From positions 1 to 35,662 of the forward strand of contig NZ_MBES01000072.1 in the NCBI RefSeq assembly GCF_001954195.1: DNA of 35,662 nt, given 5' to 3'. The notes under the pieces are model-generated. The model had not been told where the DNA came from and searched no databases. It worked only from the letters and a program-made list of their open reading frames with translations. Of this stretch, positions 1-8,182 are shown one piece after another (position 1 is the first letter of the stretch; each line of letters starts with the position of its first letter). The DNA is from Mycobacterium sp. IS-1264 (GTDB taxonomy: Bacteria; Actinomycetota; Actinomycetes; Mycobacteriales; Mycobacteriaceae). The position numbers and the translations under genes are program-made.

Positions 1-1647
1 GTTCGAGTCACCGATCACGGTGTCGCGGGCGCCCGGCTCGTTGGCCAGGTAGGCCATCGCCATCAGGTCGCGCTGGTCGATCATCACCGAGTCGTATTTG
101 TCGCCGAACAGCACCAGGTGCCGATAGAAGTAGTGCCGCGCGATGACCACGGTCGACAGCACCAGCAGCACCGCGGTGGCCGCGACCCAGACCGGCGCGG
201 GCTGCGGTTTGAACCGCCAGGTGACCCGTTTCGCGCCCGCGACCACCAGCGCGACCGCGGCGAACAAGGCGATGGCCGCCATCGGCGTCGCCAGCATGGT
301 CACCACGGCCGTGAGCCGTCGCGGATCGTTGTAAAAGAACTGGCTGAACGCTTCGATGGCGGCGCCCGCCGCGTTGTGAAACGGTGCCCCCGAGTAGATC
401 GTCGCGACGGTGAGCACCAGCCAAACCACCGGCGGCCACCAGATTTTCTTGTACAGCAGGATCGCCAGGCCGGCGTACATGAGCACGATCAGGCCGTATT
501 GGGTCGGGAAGTCGTTGAGGTGACGGGTGTGCAGGAGCAGCGCGTCGATGACGCCCTGCTTCGCGCTCTTGAAGCTGGGGAATGCGTGCCCGGCGATGAT
601 GTCGGCCTGCCGGAGCACGCCGATGAACTGCGGCGCCAGGATCGCCGCGGTCGGCACCGCCACGGCGGCCAGGGTCAGCACGTCGGCGAGCCGGCCGCGC
701 ACCGGATGCCACCAGATGTCCAGCAGCCACCACGCCAGGAGGAACAGGATGACGATGAACCCGCCCGTCAGATGCACCGACAGCACACCCACCAGCGCCA
801 GCACCGCCGTCGGGATGCGGTCGCGATGCCGCAGCGTCGAGGTGATCAGGACGAACGTCGGGATCGCGACCCCGTACGCGGCCAGGTTGGGCATCGCCGC
901 GACACCGAACTCGACGTAGGGCACCGAGGTAAACGACGCCGACAACGCGGCCGCCGTCGCCGAAACCCCCGCGGTGCGCCAGATGGTGGTGCGCGGCCGA
1001 AGCAGATGCCAGGTCAGCATCGCCGCGCTGGTCGGAAACAGCCAGACCGAGGCCGCCACCGAGTTCAGGGTGTAGCCGGTGGTCGGTGCCGCGCCGGTGA
1101 GCTGGCAGAACACCGCGGTCAGGGCGTGGAACACCGACGGGTAGTACAGCGCCTGGTGTGTCTCGACGTTGCGCAGCTCGCCCATATGGGTGGACGACGC
1201 CTGGCCGGTGTCGAGCATGTAGCGCACCTCGTTGGCATGCCAGACGGCGTCCCAGGTGCTGGGGATGGTCTGCCAGTGTGCGGCCAGGCCGCGGTGGGCC
1301 GCCCACATGATCAACAGGGCGCCCAGCAGCACCCCGGCCGCCACCGTCAACGCCGGCCAGCCGCCGATGCCACGCGCCTCGGCCTCGGTGTCGCGGTAGC
1401 GGGCGAGTAGCAGCTGCAAACCCGTCATCACGAGGCAGACGACAACCAGCGCGGCGAGCGCAGTCCAACCGTTCCAAGGGATTCCGAGCGCGCCGAGGGG
1501 GATTATCGCCAGCGCGACAACGCCGTATGTCAGTGCCGGACCCACCGCGATAGCGACCGGCCAAGTTAGCTGAGTGATGCGTGCGACGATCGTCCCGGGC
1601 GTGATCAGCAAGAACAGTGCGAGCAGCGTTCCGATCCAGAGCCCCAC
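1..1647 (-). CDS. Multi-pass membrane protein, Rv3779-type (GT-C-like), C-terminus beyond window
   Basis: The coding frame reads from a GTG at 1647 down to base 1 without a stop, so 549 residues are visible and the C-terminus lies outside the window. The N-terminus (VGLWIGTLLALFLLITPG) begins a series of long hydrophobic segments rich in Leu, Ala and Val, as expected of a polytopic inner-membrane protein. Near the left edge the protein becomes hydrophilic (RHYFYRHLVLFGDKYDSVM, then an acidic stretch), which looks like an extracytoplasmic domain. From memory it matches Rv3779, about 666 aa, reported as a GT-C-like protein linked to polyprenyl-phosphomannose synthesis; I see no motif here that proves that activity. 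The gene diverges from the PLP-fold gene at 1768 across 120 bp. The GTG start is chosen because the hydrophobic segment starts directly after it. Confidence 0.8.
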   Translation of the reverse strand, partial: MGLWIGTLLALFLLITPGTIVARITQLTWPVAIAVGPALTYGVVALAIIPLGALGIPWNGWTALAALVVVCLVMTGLQLLLARYRDTEAEARGIGGWPALTVAAGVLLGALLIMWAAHRGLAAHWQTIPSTWDAVWHANEVRYMLDTGQASSTHMGELRNVETHQALYYPSVFHALTAVFCQLTGAAPTTGYTLNSVAASVWLFPTSAAMLTWHLLRPRTTIWRTAGVSATAAALSASFTSVPYVEFGVAAMPNLAAYGVAIPTFVLITSTLRHRDRIPTAVLALVGVLSVHLTGGFIVILFLLAWWLLDIWWHPVRGRLADVLTLAAVAVPTAAILAPQFIGVLRQADIIAGHAFPSFKSAKQGVIDALLLHTRHLNDFPTQYGLIVLMYAGLAILLYKKIWWPPVVWLVLTVATIYSGAPFHNAAGAAIEAFSQFFYNDPRRLTAVVTMLATPMAAIALFAAVALVVAGAKRVTWRFKPQPAPVWVAATAVLLVLSTVVIARHYFYRHLVLFGDKYDSVMIDQRDLMAMAYLANEPGARDTVIGDSN

Positions 1648-1767
1648 TCGACTAGTATGGCTGCCCGGGTGACCTGGCTCGCCAAGCCTCCGTTCGGCTG
1701 GAACGCCTCTCGGCCACCCGCTACCGTCACAATTTCGCGGAAATGCGGAAGCTCTAAGGTGGCTGGC

Positions 1768-2964
1768 ATGGCTTACGACGTCGCCCGGGTGCGCGGACTA
1801 CATCCGTCGCTGGGTGACGGATGGGTGCACTTCGACGCGCCGGCCGGAATGCTGATTCCCGACTCCGTCGCGACGACCGTTTCGACCGCCTTCCGCAGGT
1901 CCGCCGCCAGCACAGTGGGTGCGCATCCCTCGGCGCAGCGCAGCGCCGCCGTGCTGGAGGCCGCCCGCTCCGCGGTGGCCGATCTGCTCAACGCCGACCC
2001 GGCGGGCGTGGTCCTGGGTGCCGATCGCGCGATCCTGTTGTCCTCGCTGGCCGAAGCGTCGTCGTCGCGGGCGGGGCTGGGCTACGAGGTGATCGTCAGC
2101 CGCCTCGACGACGAAGCCAACATCGCCCCGTGGCTGCGCGCGGCGCACCGCTACGGCGCCAAGGTGAAGTGGGCCGAGGTCGACATCGAGACCGGTGAGC
2201 TGCCGACGTGGCAGTGGGAGGGCCTGATCGGCAAGGCCACCAGGCTGGTCGCCGTCACCTCGGCATCGGGAACGCTGGGCACGGTCACCGATCTGCGGGC
2301 GATGACCAAGCTGATCCACGACGTCGGCGGGCTGGTGGTGCTCGACCATTCCGCCGCCGCGCCCTACCGGCTGCTCGACGTCAGGGAAACCGAGGCCGAC
2401 GTGGTGGCGGTCAACGCCGTCGGCTGGGGCGGGCCGCCGATCGGGGCGCTCGTGTTCCGCGATCCGGCGCTTATCCACACCTTCGGCTCGGTCTCGACCG
2501 ACCCGCACGCCACCGGCCCGGCGCGGCTCGAGGTCGGCGCGCACCAGTTCGGTCTGCTGGGCGGCGTCGTCGCGAGCATCGAGTACCTCGCGGCGCTGGA
2601 CGAGTCGGCTCGCGGCACCCGGCGCGAGCGCCTGTCGCTGTCGATGCAGTCGGCAACTTCGTATCTGAATCGCATCTTCGACTACCTGATGGTGTCGCTG
2701 CGGTCCTTGCCGTTGATGATGCTGATCGGCCGGCCGGAGTCGCGGATACCGGTGGTCAGCTTCGCGCTGCAGGGCGTGCCCGCCGAGCGAGTGGTGCAGC
2801 GCTTGGCGGACAACGGAATTCTCGCGGTGTCCAACGAGAGTTCGCGCGTGCTCGAAGCGCTGGGCGCCAACGAGGTCGGCGGCGCCGTGACCGTTGGGCT
2901 GGCGCACTACTCGACGATGGCGGAGGTCGACCAGCTGGTGCGGGCCCTGGCGTCGCTGGGCTGA
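1768..2964 (+). CDS. Class-V aminotransferase / cysteine-desulfurase-like protein lacking the PLP lysine (Rv3778c-type)
   Basis: This is a 398-aa protein of the fold-type I NifS/class-V family. It is recognisable by the LVAVTSASGTLGTVTDL segment (about 160-176), the LDHSAAAPYRLLD segment (192-204, in place of the usual D-x-A/Q-S-x-x-H) and GWGGPPIGALVF (219-230, corresponding to the G-H-K-x-x-G-P-x-G-I-G loop). The Schiff-base lysine position is Val218. The last lysine in the protein is Lys181, and there is no cysteine anywhere, so ordinary PLP aldimine chemistry and cysteine desulfuration both look impossible. The start is ATG 1768, preceded by AAGGTGG; an open frame extends further upstream, but 398 aa is the length I recall for the tubercle orthologue. 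It converges on the oxidoreductase gene at 3045. Function unknown; a binding or scaffold role is inference. Confidence 0.85.
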   Translation: MAYDVARVRGLHPSLGDGWVHFDAPAGMLIPDSVATTVSTAFRRSAASTVGAHPSAQRSAAVLEAARSAVADLLNADPAGVVLGADRAILLSSLAEASSSRAGLGYEVIVSRLDDEANIAPWLRAAHRYGAKVKWAEVDIETGELPTWQWEGLIGKATRLVAVTSASGTLGTVTDLRAMTKLIHDVGGLVVLDHSAAAPYRLLDVRETEADVVAVNAVGWGGPPIGALVFRDPALIHTFGSVSTDPHATGPARLEVGAHQFGLLGGVVASIEYLAALDESARGTRRERLSLSMQSATSYLNRIFDYLMVSLRSLPLMMLIGRPESRIPVVSFALQGVPAERVVQRLADNGILAVSNESSRVLEALGANEVGGAVTVGLAHYSTMAEVDQLVRALASLG

Positions 2965-2982
2965 GGGTTAGGCCCCGCCTTT

Positions 2983-3006
2983 GCGCCGAGTGTGCAGTGA
3001 CGGCGC
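2983..3006. terminator. Candidate hairpin between convergent genes
   Basis: GCGCCG at 2983-2988 and CGGCGC at 3001-3006 form a perfect 6-bp stem around a 12-nt loop. It sits in the 80-bp gap between two convergent genes (stops at 2964 and 3045). There is no T-tract, so at most it is a mycobacterial-style U-less terminator. Confidence 0.3.
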
Positions 3007-3044
3007 CCATCTTGCACAGCGGAAGCCCTGGGCGCACACCCGAT

Positions 3045-4025
3045 TCAGACCGTCAGCACGATCTTTCCGGTCACGTTGCTCGATGCCAGCTCTTGGTGCG
3101 CGTCAGCGGCCCGCTCGATGGGCATGCGCGCGCCGATGATCGGCCGGACCCGGCCCTCGGCGATCATCGGCCACACCGATGCCGTCACCGCCTGCACGAT
3201 CTCGGTCTTGCTGCTCGGGCCGCTTACCGGGCGGGCCCGCAGCGTGGTGCCGATGACCCGGGCCCGCTTCATCAGGAGCTTGCCGATGTTGAGCTCGCCC
3301 TTCACCCCGCCCTGCATGCCTATGATGACGAGCTGTCCGTCGGTGGCCAGGGCGTCGATATTGCGGTCCAGGTAGGCGGCGCCCATGATGTCGAAGATCA
3401 CGTCGGCGCCGTCGGTCTCCTCGCGTAGCCGCGCCACGAAGTCCTCGTCGCGGTAGTTGATGGTGATCTCGGCGCCCAGGCCGCGACAGAAATCCAGCTT
3501 CTCCGCCGACCCGGCGGTGACGGCCACCCGCGCGCCCAGCGCCCGCGCGACCTGAATCGCGTGCGTTCCGATGCCGCTGGCCCCGCCGTGCATCAGCAGC
3601 AGCTGGCCCTCACCCAGGTGAGCGATCATCACCAGGTTGGACCACACCGTGCACGCCACCTCGGGCAGCCCGGCGGCATCCACCCGGTCGACGCCCTTCG
3701 GGATCGGCATCACCTGGCCGGCCGGAACGGCGACGTATTCGGCGTAGCCGCCGCCGGCAAGCAATGCGCAAACCTCTTGTCCGACAGACCATTCCGTGAC
3801 GTCGGCCCCGACGTCCGAGATGGCGCCGGACACCTCCATGCCGATGATCTCGCTGGCCCCGGGCGGCGGCGGATACTTCCCCGCGGCCTGCAGCACGTCG
3901 GCGCGGTTGACGCCGGCCGCGGTGACCTTGACCAATACCTCGCCGGGGCCCGCGGAGACGTCCGGCACTTCTTGCCACTGCAGTTTGTCGGCGGATTCAG
4001 CGACGATTGCGCGCATGCGGGCCAC
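3045..4025 (-). CDS. NAD(P)H quinone oxidoreductase, PIG3-like MDR family (Rv3777-type)
   Basis: A 326-aa medium-chain dehydrogenase/reductase of the zinc-free quinone-reductase branch. The N-terminal GroES-like domain contains the AAGVNRADVLQAAGKYPPPPG signature typical of TP53I3/PIG3-type enzymes. The Rossmann domain has LLMHGGASGIGTHAIQVA followed by a basic residue pattern compatible with NADPH. There is no cluster of zinc-ligand cysteines. It would reduce quinones or enones using NADPH in the cytosol; the physiological substrate is unknown. The start is ATG 4025, with an alternative in-frame ATG at 4016 (MRAIVAESADK). The gene begins just beside tRNA-Ser(TGA) and converges on the class-V aminotransferase-like gene. 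Confidence 0.88.
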   Translation of the reverse strand: MARMRAIVAESADKLQWQEVPDVSAGPGEVLVKVTAAGVNRADVLQAAGKYPPPPGASEIIGMEVSGAISDVGADVTEWSVGQEVCALLAGGGYAEYVAVPAGQVMPIPKGVDRVDAAGLPEVACTVWSNLVMIAHLGEGQLLLMHGGASGIGTHAIQVARALGARVAVTAGSAEKLDFCRGLGAEITINYRDEDFVARLREETDGADVIFDIMGAAYLDRNIDALATDGQLVIIGMQGGVKGELNIGKLLMKRARVIGTTLRARPVSGPSSKTEIVQAVTASVWPMIAEGRVRPIIGARMPIERAADAHQELASSNVTGKIVLTV

Positions 4026-4053
4026 GCTACCGACCCCGGCTACCCTTATCAGC

Positions 4054-4140
4054 GGTGGCGTGGCAGAGCGGCCTAATGCACTCGCCTTGAAAGCGAGAGA
4101 CGGCTAACACCGTCCGGGGGTTCAAATCCCTCCGCCACCG
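4054..4140 (+). tRNA. tRNA-Ser (TGA)
   Basis: The acceptor arms GGTGGCG and CGCCACC pair at the two ends, with discriminator G at 4140. The anticodon stem CTCGC/GCGAG encloses loop CTTGAAA, giving anticodon TGA at 4088-4090. A long variable arm (GACGG...CCGTC) marks a class II serine tRNA. The T loop is GGTTCAAATCC. The 3' CCA is not encoded. Its ends are nearly identical to those of the tRNA-Ser(CGA) gene at 34572. Confidence 0.96.
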
Positions 4141-4144
4141 CGGG

Positions 4145-5257
4145 TCAGCGGGTGGATTCGTGCAGTGTCGGCGCGTAGCGCAGCACCGCGCCGATGCCGT
4201 CGGCCGGGGCGATGCGCTCGTCGGTGCGAACCAGCGACGCCCCAACGGAAATCGCCAGCAGCGGCAGCGCCTCGTCGGCCCGCAGCGTCTTCGCGGGGGC
4301 GGCGCCCTGCTCGGACAGCACGTCGGCGTTCGGGGCGACGGCAGTCAGCGCTTCATCGGCGACCACGGTGGCGTCGTCGATGTCGCCGATGATCATGGTG
4401 TCGACCGCTCCCTGACGCAGCGCCGAGCACACGGCTCCCAGCCCCTCCGCGGCCAGCCCCGATTGCCGGCCCACCTCGGCGGTGAAACGCTGTGCGGCAT
4501 CGTCGATCACGCTCAAGTGCCGCTTGGCGAATTCGGTTTCGATCGCCCGCTGGATCTCGCCGTAGTCGTGGCCGCTGTGGCGCGCGCCGACCTGCAGCGG
4601 CGTCGCCCGCATTCGCTCCGGCAGCGCCGCCACCAGATCCGAGCGCGACCGCACCTCACCCACCACGAAGATCGCGTCGACGCCGGTGTGGTCGACGATC
4701 TCGCTGACCCGATCGGCGATGGCCCGCACGTTCTTGCGGGCGGCTTCGTCGCTGCGCAATTGCGGATCGCCGTAGCCCGACGTTTCGGCGCTGTCGGCTT
4801 TGTGCACGGGATAGCCACCGCCGTCGACGGTTTCGGAGCGCAGGGTCCCGTCGATGTGGGTGGTGATGTCCGCGCCGGCGTGATCGACGACAACCAACAG
4901 GTAGTCCGGGTCGTCGTAGCCGAGTTCGACGATCGGAACGATGTAGGGCAACTCGGAGACGCGCACGACGGTTTCGGCGGTCGGACGCACCAGGTGCTCG
5001 TTGAGCACGACGCCGGTGGCGGCGGCAACCACCGCGCGGCCGCTGCGGCCGATCGGCGCGCGCAGGTCCATCACCGCCTGTCCGATCTGCTCGGTGACCG
5101 AGGCGTCGGCGTCCTGCTGCTCGAGCTGTTCGCGCAGTGCGCGCCACTTCAGCTCGAGCTGAGCCTCGGCGTCGTGGGTGTCGTGCGAATCGTCGAAGTA
5201 AACGGACGCGAACGGCCCCGGACTGTCCAATAGCTGTCGGAAGCGGTCGGAATGCAT
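4145..5257 (-). CDS. Rv2629-type eRF1-like (baeRF) protein
   Basis: A 370-aa protein strongly resembling mycobacterial Rv2629. Shared hallmarks are GPFASVYFDDSHDTHDA (14-30), VVVDHAGADITTH (122-134), GYPVHKA (148-154), VVGEVRSRSDL and the C-terminal ISVGASLVRTDERIAPADGIGAVLRYA. Rv2629 belongs to the eRF1/Vms1-related bacterial release-factor-like families (peptidyl-tRNA hydrolase fold) and in M. tuberculosis is part of the hypoxia (DosR) regulon. No GGQ tripeptide is present; a Gly-rich GGGYP loop at 146-150 follows TVDG. ATG 5257 is chosen because GAGGAGAG lies at SD distance and the upstream gene stops 5 bp earlier, making a two-gene unit. I see no DosR box upstream of that unit. A ribosome-rescue or translational role is inference. 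Confidence 0.85.
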   Translation of the reverse strand: MHSDRFRQLLDSPGPFASVYFDDSHDTHDAEAQLELKWRALREQLEQQDADASVTEQIGQAVMDLRAPIGRSGRAVVAAATGVVLNEHLVRPTAETVVRVSELPYIVPIVELGYDDPDYLLVVVDHAGADITTHIDGTLRSETVDGGGYPVHKADSAETSGYGDPQLRSDEAARKNVRAIADRVSEIVDHTGVDAIFVVGEVRSRSDLVAALPERMRATPLQVGARHSGHDYGEIQRAIETEFAKRHLSVIDDAAQRFTAEVGRQSGLAAEGLGAVCSALRQGAVDTMIIGDIDDATVVADEALTAVAPNADVLSEQGAAPAKTLRADEALPLLAISVGASLVRTDERIAPADGIGAVLRYAPTLHESTR

Positions 5258-5262
5258 ACCGG

Positions 5263-5451
5263 TCAGCTCTCCTCGCCCTCGGAGTCGTCGAAGAAATGCC
5301 AATCGCCGTCGTGCTCGACTTCCATTCGCCAGCCAAGTTCTGAGTTGTCGGCCTTGGCGTCGACGAACCATGCATGCGCGTCGCCGGCGCTTTCGATGTC
5401 CTTCGTCGCGACGACTTCTCCGGTCGGGTTCAGCACGCGGTAAGTAGCCAT
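5263..5451 (-). CDS. Small hypothetical protein upstream of the Rv2629-type gene
   Basis: A 62-aa acidic protein starting MATYRVLNPTGEVVATKD and ending in the acidic tail FFDDSEGEES. It contains aromatic residues (W34, W47, W57 region) arranged as a small beta-rich domain, with no signal peptide or membrane segment. It lies 5 bp upstream of the eRF1-like gene on the same strand, so the two are probably co-transcribed and may act together. An in-frame GTG at 5469 would add six residues; ATG 5451 is preferred because the conserved-looking sequence starts there. It begins 30 bp after the lipE stop. I do not recognise a characterised family. Confidence 0.7.
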   Translation of the reverse strand: MATYRVLNPTGEVVATKDIESAGDAHAWFVDAKADNSELGWRMEVEHDGDWHFFDDSEGEES

Positions 5452-5481
5452 GTTCCGCAGTGTTCCCACCGCGGCGTGGGC

Positions 5482-6717
5482 CTAACCGGTCGGGATTTCG
5501 GCGGCGATGGTGTCCATCAGCGCGGTGTAGCGCCGAACTTCGGGATCGCGGCCCGGCTTGCCGCTGCTGATCACGCCGGCGGCAAGCGCGCGTTGCGGGT
5601 CGGCCCAGATGGCGATGTTGGCCAGGCCGAGGTTTCCGAACGCGGCGGGCGCATTGCGACCGAACGGCCCAAACCTGTTGGTGCCCAGCATGTATCCGGT
5701 GCCCCAACGGGCCGGGTGCAGCCCGACGGCGAAATCCGGCCGCAGCCGGCGGCACTCCTGCACCGCGGCGTACATCCGCTCCGGGCTGATGATCCGCACG
5801 CCGTCGAGTTCACCGCCGCGACGCCAAATCTCGGCGAAGCGCGACAACTCGTTGGCGGTCGAGACGGTGTTGGAGGACGGGACGACGGTGGTCAGGAACG
5901 CGGGGGTGTTCGTGTACGGAATGATCTCGTGCACGCTTCCGCCGATCGCCTTGCGAAAGATCGCCGCGACCGGCGGCGGCAGCGGCTTGCCGGTGGCGTG
6001 GCTGGGCGCGACCAAGGGAACGTCCTGCTTGGCGACGCCGAAGTTGGTCCACCGGAAGCCCAGCGGATCGAGAATTTCGGCGGCCAGGATTTCGCGGATG
6101 TCCTTGCCGGTGGCGGCGTAGACGATCTCGCGCATCAGCGGGCCCCACGTCAGCGCGTGGTAGATGTGCACCAGTCCCGGCCGGTACAGCGGCCTGAGCT
6201 TGGCGAGCTGCTCCTGCGTGTACTCGTGGTCGTCGGTGCGGCGCAGGTCCGGGCGGGGCCCGGTAGGGAACGGGACACCCGCGCTGTGGGTCAGCACGTG
6301 CCGGATCGTGGTGCGGTGCTTGCCGTGGCTGGTGTAGCTGGGTAGGTACTTGCAGACGAGGTCGTCGAGCGAGAAGTGGCCCTGCTCGACGAGCATGTGC
6401 ACCACGGTTGCGGTGATGCCCTTGGCCGCCGAGTACACGCAGAACGGCGTGCCCGTCGTGACGGCGATCTTCTCGCCGTCGGGCGGGTCGGTGGGAGCGT
6501 TGCCCCAGCCGTGCCCGATCGCGCGGTTGAGGACGACGCGACCGCGATGCCGGACGCACAGCTGGATCGCGGGGTGAAAGCCGGCCTGATACCAGTGGCG
6601 CGCGGCCTGCCAGATCCGTTCCACGGCGGCATCGTCGACGCCGGAGTGGTCTTCCTCGCCGATCGTGGTCACGGCGTCCAGGTCCGCGGGGACGCGGATT
6701 CTGCCGTCGGGAGTCAC
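5482..6717 (-). CDS. lipE: Serine beta-lactamase-fold lipase/esterase LipE
   Basis: A 411-aa class C beta-lactamase/penicillin-binding-protein-like esterase. The nucleophile motif SxxK is seen as Y-S96-A-A-K99-G, followed by the amphipathic helix and the HVLTHSAGVPFP loop typical of family VIII carboxylesterases. The second motif is Y186-H-A rather than the usual Y-x-N. The C-terminus contains GTGYMLG and AFGNLGLANIAIWADP, the region that supplies the third active-site strand. It should hydrolyse short acyl esters or lipids. No signal peptide is visible, so a cytoplasmic location is expected. It lies downstream of echA21 on the same strand (gap 21 bp), suggesting co-transcription. Confidence 0.88.
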   Translation of the reverse strand: MTPDGRIRVPADLDAVTTIGEEDHSGVDDAAVERIWQAARHWYQAGFHPAIQLCVRHRGRVVLNRAIGHGWGNAPTDPPDGEKIAVTTGTPFCVYSAAKGITATVVHMLVEQGHFSLDDLVCKYLPSYTSHGKHRTTIRHVLTHSAGVPFPTGPRPDLRRTDDHEYTQEQLAKLRPLYRPGLVHIYHALTWGPLMREIVYAATGKDIREILAAEILDPLGFRWTNFGVAKQDVPLVAPSHATGKPLPPPVAAIFRKAIGGSVHEIIPYTNTPAFLTTVVPSSNTVSTANELSRFAEIWRRGGELDGVRIISPERMYAAVQECRRLRPDFAVGLHPARWGTGYMLGTNRFGPFGRNAPAAFGNLGLANIAIWADPQRALAAGVISSGKPGRDPEVRRYTALMDTIAAEIPTG

Positions 6718-6738
6718 CCAAGCGAGGGTAGCCCCGCG

Positions 6739-7563
6739 CTACTCCCCGGTGAACTGCGGCGGACGCTTGGCGAACGTCGCCGAGATCCCTTCGGTCAGGT
6801 CCTTCGACGGCAGGAAAGCCGCGTTCCAGGCGGCGACGTAGCGCAGGCTCTCCGACACCGCCGCGATGCGTTGCTGGTCCAGGACGTCCTTGATGCCGTG
6901 CACGGTCAGCGGCGGGTTGGCGGCGATCTCTGCCGCGGTCGCGTGCGCGGCCGCCAGAGTGGCGTCTGCGTTCTCGTACACCTCGTTGACCAGGCCGATC
7001 TTCTCCGCGCGGGCCGCGTCGATGTCCTTGCCGGTCAGCGCGAGTTCGCGCAGGTGTCCGTCGTTCAGGATCAGCGGCAGGCGGGCGAGGCTGCCGACGT
7101 CGGCCACTATGGCCAGCTTGACCTCCCGCACGGAGAACTTGGCGTCGGCGCTCGCGTAGCGGACGTCCACGGCGGAGATGAGGTCGACGCCGCCGCCGAT
7201 GCACCATCCGTGCACCGATGCGATGGTCGGGGTGCGGCAGTCGGCGACCGCGCTGATCGCGCCCTGCATGCGCTTGATCTCGCGGTGGAAGGCCGCTCGG
7301 GGGCCGGCCAGCGCGTCGCCGGACAGCAGCGGAGTGAACGAACCGCCCATGGCGGGCACGTCGAGGCCGTAGCTGAAATTCTTACCGGATCCGGTGATGA
7401 CGATGGCCCGCACCTCGGGGTCCGCGTCGAGCTCCGGGAACAGCTCGGGCAACTCCGACCAGAAGGCCGGTCCCATCGCGTTGCCCTTGCCCGGTCCGAT
7501 CAGCGTCACCTGCGCTACCTGGTCTTTGATCTCGACGGTGACGGATTCGTATGTTTCGCCCAT
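6739..7563 (-). CDS. echA21: EchA21, crotonase family; residues match dienoyl-CoA isomerase
   Basis: A 274-aa crotonase-fold protein. The oxyanion-hole elements are FSYGLDVPAMGG (63-74) and VHGWCIGGGVD (117-127). Asp127, Glu147 (in SVREVKL) and Asp155 (in ADVGSLARLP) have exactly the 20- and 8-residue spacing of the catalytic acidic residues of mammalian ECH1, and the surrounding sequence is ECH1-like. That supports delta3,5-delta2,4-dienoyl-CoA isomerase activity in unsaturated fatty-acid beta-oxidation rather than simple hydration. The start is ATG 7563; the in-frame extension upstream is rejected because 274 aa equals the recalled tubercle length and it would overlap the divergent gene's 5' region. 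Only 23 bp separate it from that divergent gene. Confidence 0.9.
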   Translation of the reverse strand: MGETYESVTVEIKDQVAQVTLIGPGKGNAMGPAFWSELPELFPELDADPEVRAIVITGSGKNFSYGLDVPAMGGSFTPLLSGDALAGPRAAFHREIKRMQGAISAVADCRTPTIASVHGWCIGGGVDLISAVDVRYASADAKFSVREVKLAIVADVGSLARLPLILNDGHLRELALTGKDIDAARAEKIGLVNEVYENADATLAAAHATAAEIAANPPLTVHGIKDVLDQQRIAAVSESLRYVAAWNAAFLPSKDLTEGISATFAKRPPQFTGE

Positions 7564-7586
7564 ATCGAGACCGTAGCGTGGCAAAT

Positions 7587-8171
7587 ATGCCCAGTGATTT
7601 GCGACCCGGCCCGCATTCTCCGCCCACCGATGAGCTGCACAGCGCCGAGGACACGCTCGCGGTTCTGCGGCGAGTTCTGCACCCCATCTCCGCCGAGGAC
7701 GTGTCGCGGCAGACGCCGTGCACCGAATACGACGTCTCGCAGCTGACCGGGCACCTGCTGAACTCGATCACCGCCCTCGGCGGCATGGTGGGTGCGGAGA
7801 TCCCGGAGCGCGACGAAAGCGATTCGGTGGAACGCCAGATCGTCGCCGCCGCCCGGCCCGCCCTCGATGCCTGGCATCGCCGCGGTCTGGAGGGCACCGT
7901 GCCGTTCGGCAACGGCGAAATGCCGGCCAAAGGCGCGTGCGCCATCCTGTCGCTCGAATTCCTGGTCCACGCTTGGGATTACGCCGTCGCGATGGGCCAT
8001 CCGGTCGACGCCCCCGAGCCGCTGGCCGAATACGTGCTGGGTTTGGCGCGCCGCGCCATCAGGCCGGAGCTACGCGGCAGCGCCGGATTCGACGACCCGG
8101 TCGACGTGCCGGAAGACGCCGGCGCCCTGGAACGCCTGGTCGCTTTCACCGGCCGCAACCCGGCCCGCTAA
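7587..8171 (+). CDS. TIGR03086-type DinB/mycothiol-maleylpyruvate-isomerase-fold protein (Rv3773c-type)
   Basis: A 194-aa protein with the four-helix DinB/MDMPI N-terminal fold seen in actinobacterial TIGR03086 proteins: TPCTEYDVSQLTGHLLNS (47-64), then GEMPAKGACAILSLEFLVHAWDYAVAMGHP with the typical H-A-W-D segment. Members are suspected mycothiol-dependent or metal-binding enzymes; the potential metal histidines are in GHLLNS and LVHAWD. The start is ATG 7587, giving the length recalled for Rv3773c. It is divergent from echA21 with a 23-bp gap, too short for two independent classical promoters with leaders, so the transcripts may be leaderless or overlapping. It is followed by the 30-bp tandem hairpin array. 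Confidence 0.82.
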   Translation: MPSDLRPGPHSPPTDELHSAEDTLAVLRRVLHPISAEDVSRQTPCTEYDVSQLTGHLLNSITALGGMVGAEIPERDESDSVERQIVAAARPALDAWHRRGLEGTVPFGNGEMPAKGACAILSLEFLVHAWDYAVAMGHPVDAPEPLAEYVLGLARRAIRPELRGSAGFDDPVDVPEDAGALERLVAFTGRNPAR

Positions 8172-8182
8172 GCACGCTCTGC

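Noticed and set aside
8..1564. Long arginine-rich open frame opposite the hydrophobic membrane-protein frame
   Set aside because: High-GC shadow: composition is dominated by Arg/Gly/Ala/Pro. The overlapping minus-strand frame starting at 1647 gives a sensible polytopic membrane protein.
1657..1767. N-terminal extension of the class-V aminotransferase-like gene
   Set aside because: The frame is open but the added 37 residues are not family-like. They overlap the divergent gene's promoter region, and ATG 1768 has a good ribosome-binding site.
5452..5481. DosR box upstream of the Rv2629-type unit
   Set aside because: No GGGACTT-N-x-G-CCC-like 20-mer is visible in the gap before the small gene or in the adjoining lipE end.
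4145..5755. 536-residue version of the Rv2629-type protein
   Set aside because: The extra N-terminus is read out of frame through the small upstream gene and is Arg-rich; ATG 5257 has a good SD and matches the family start.
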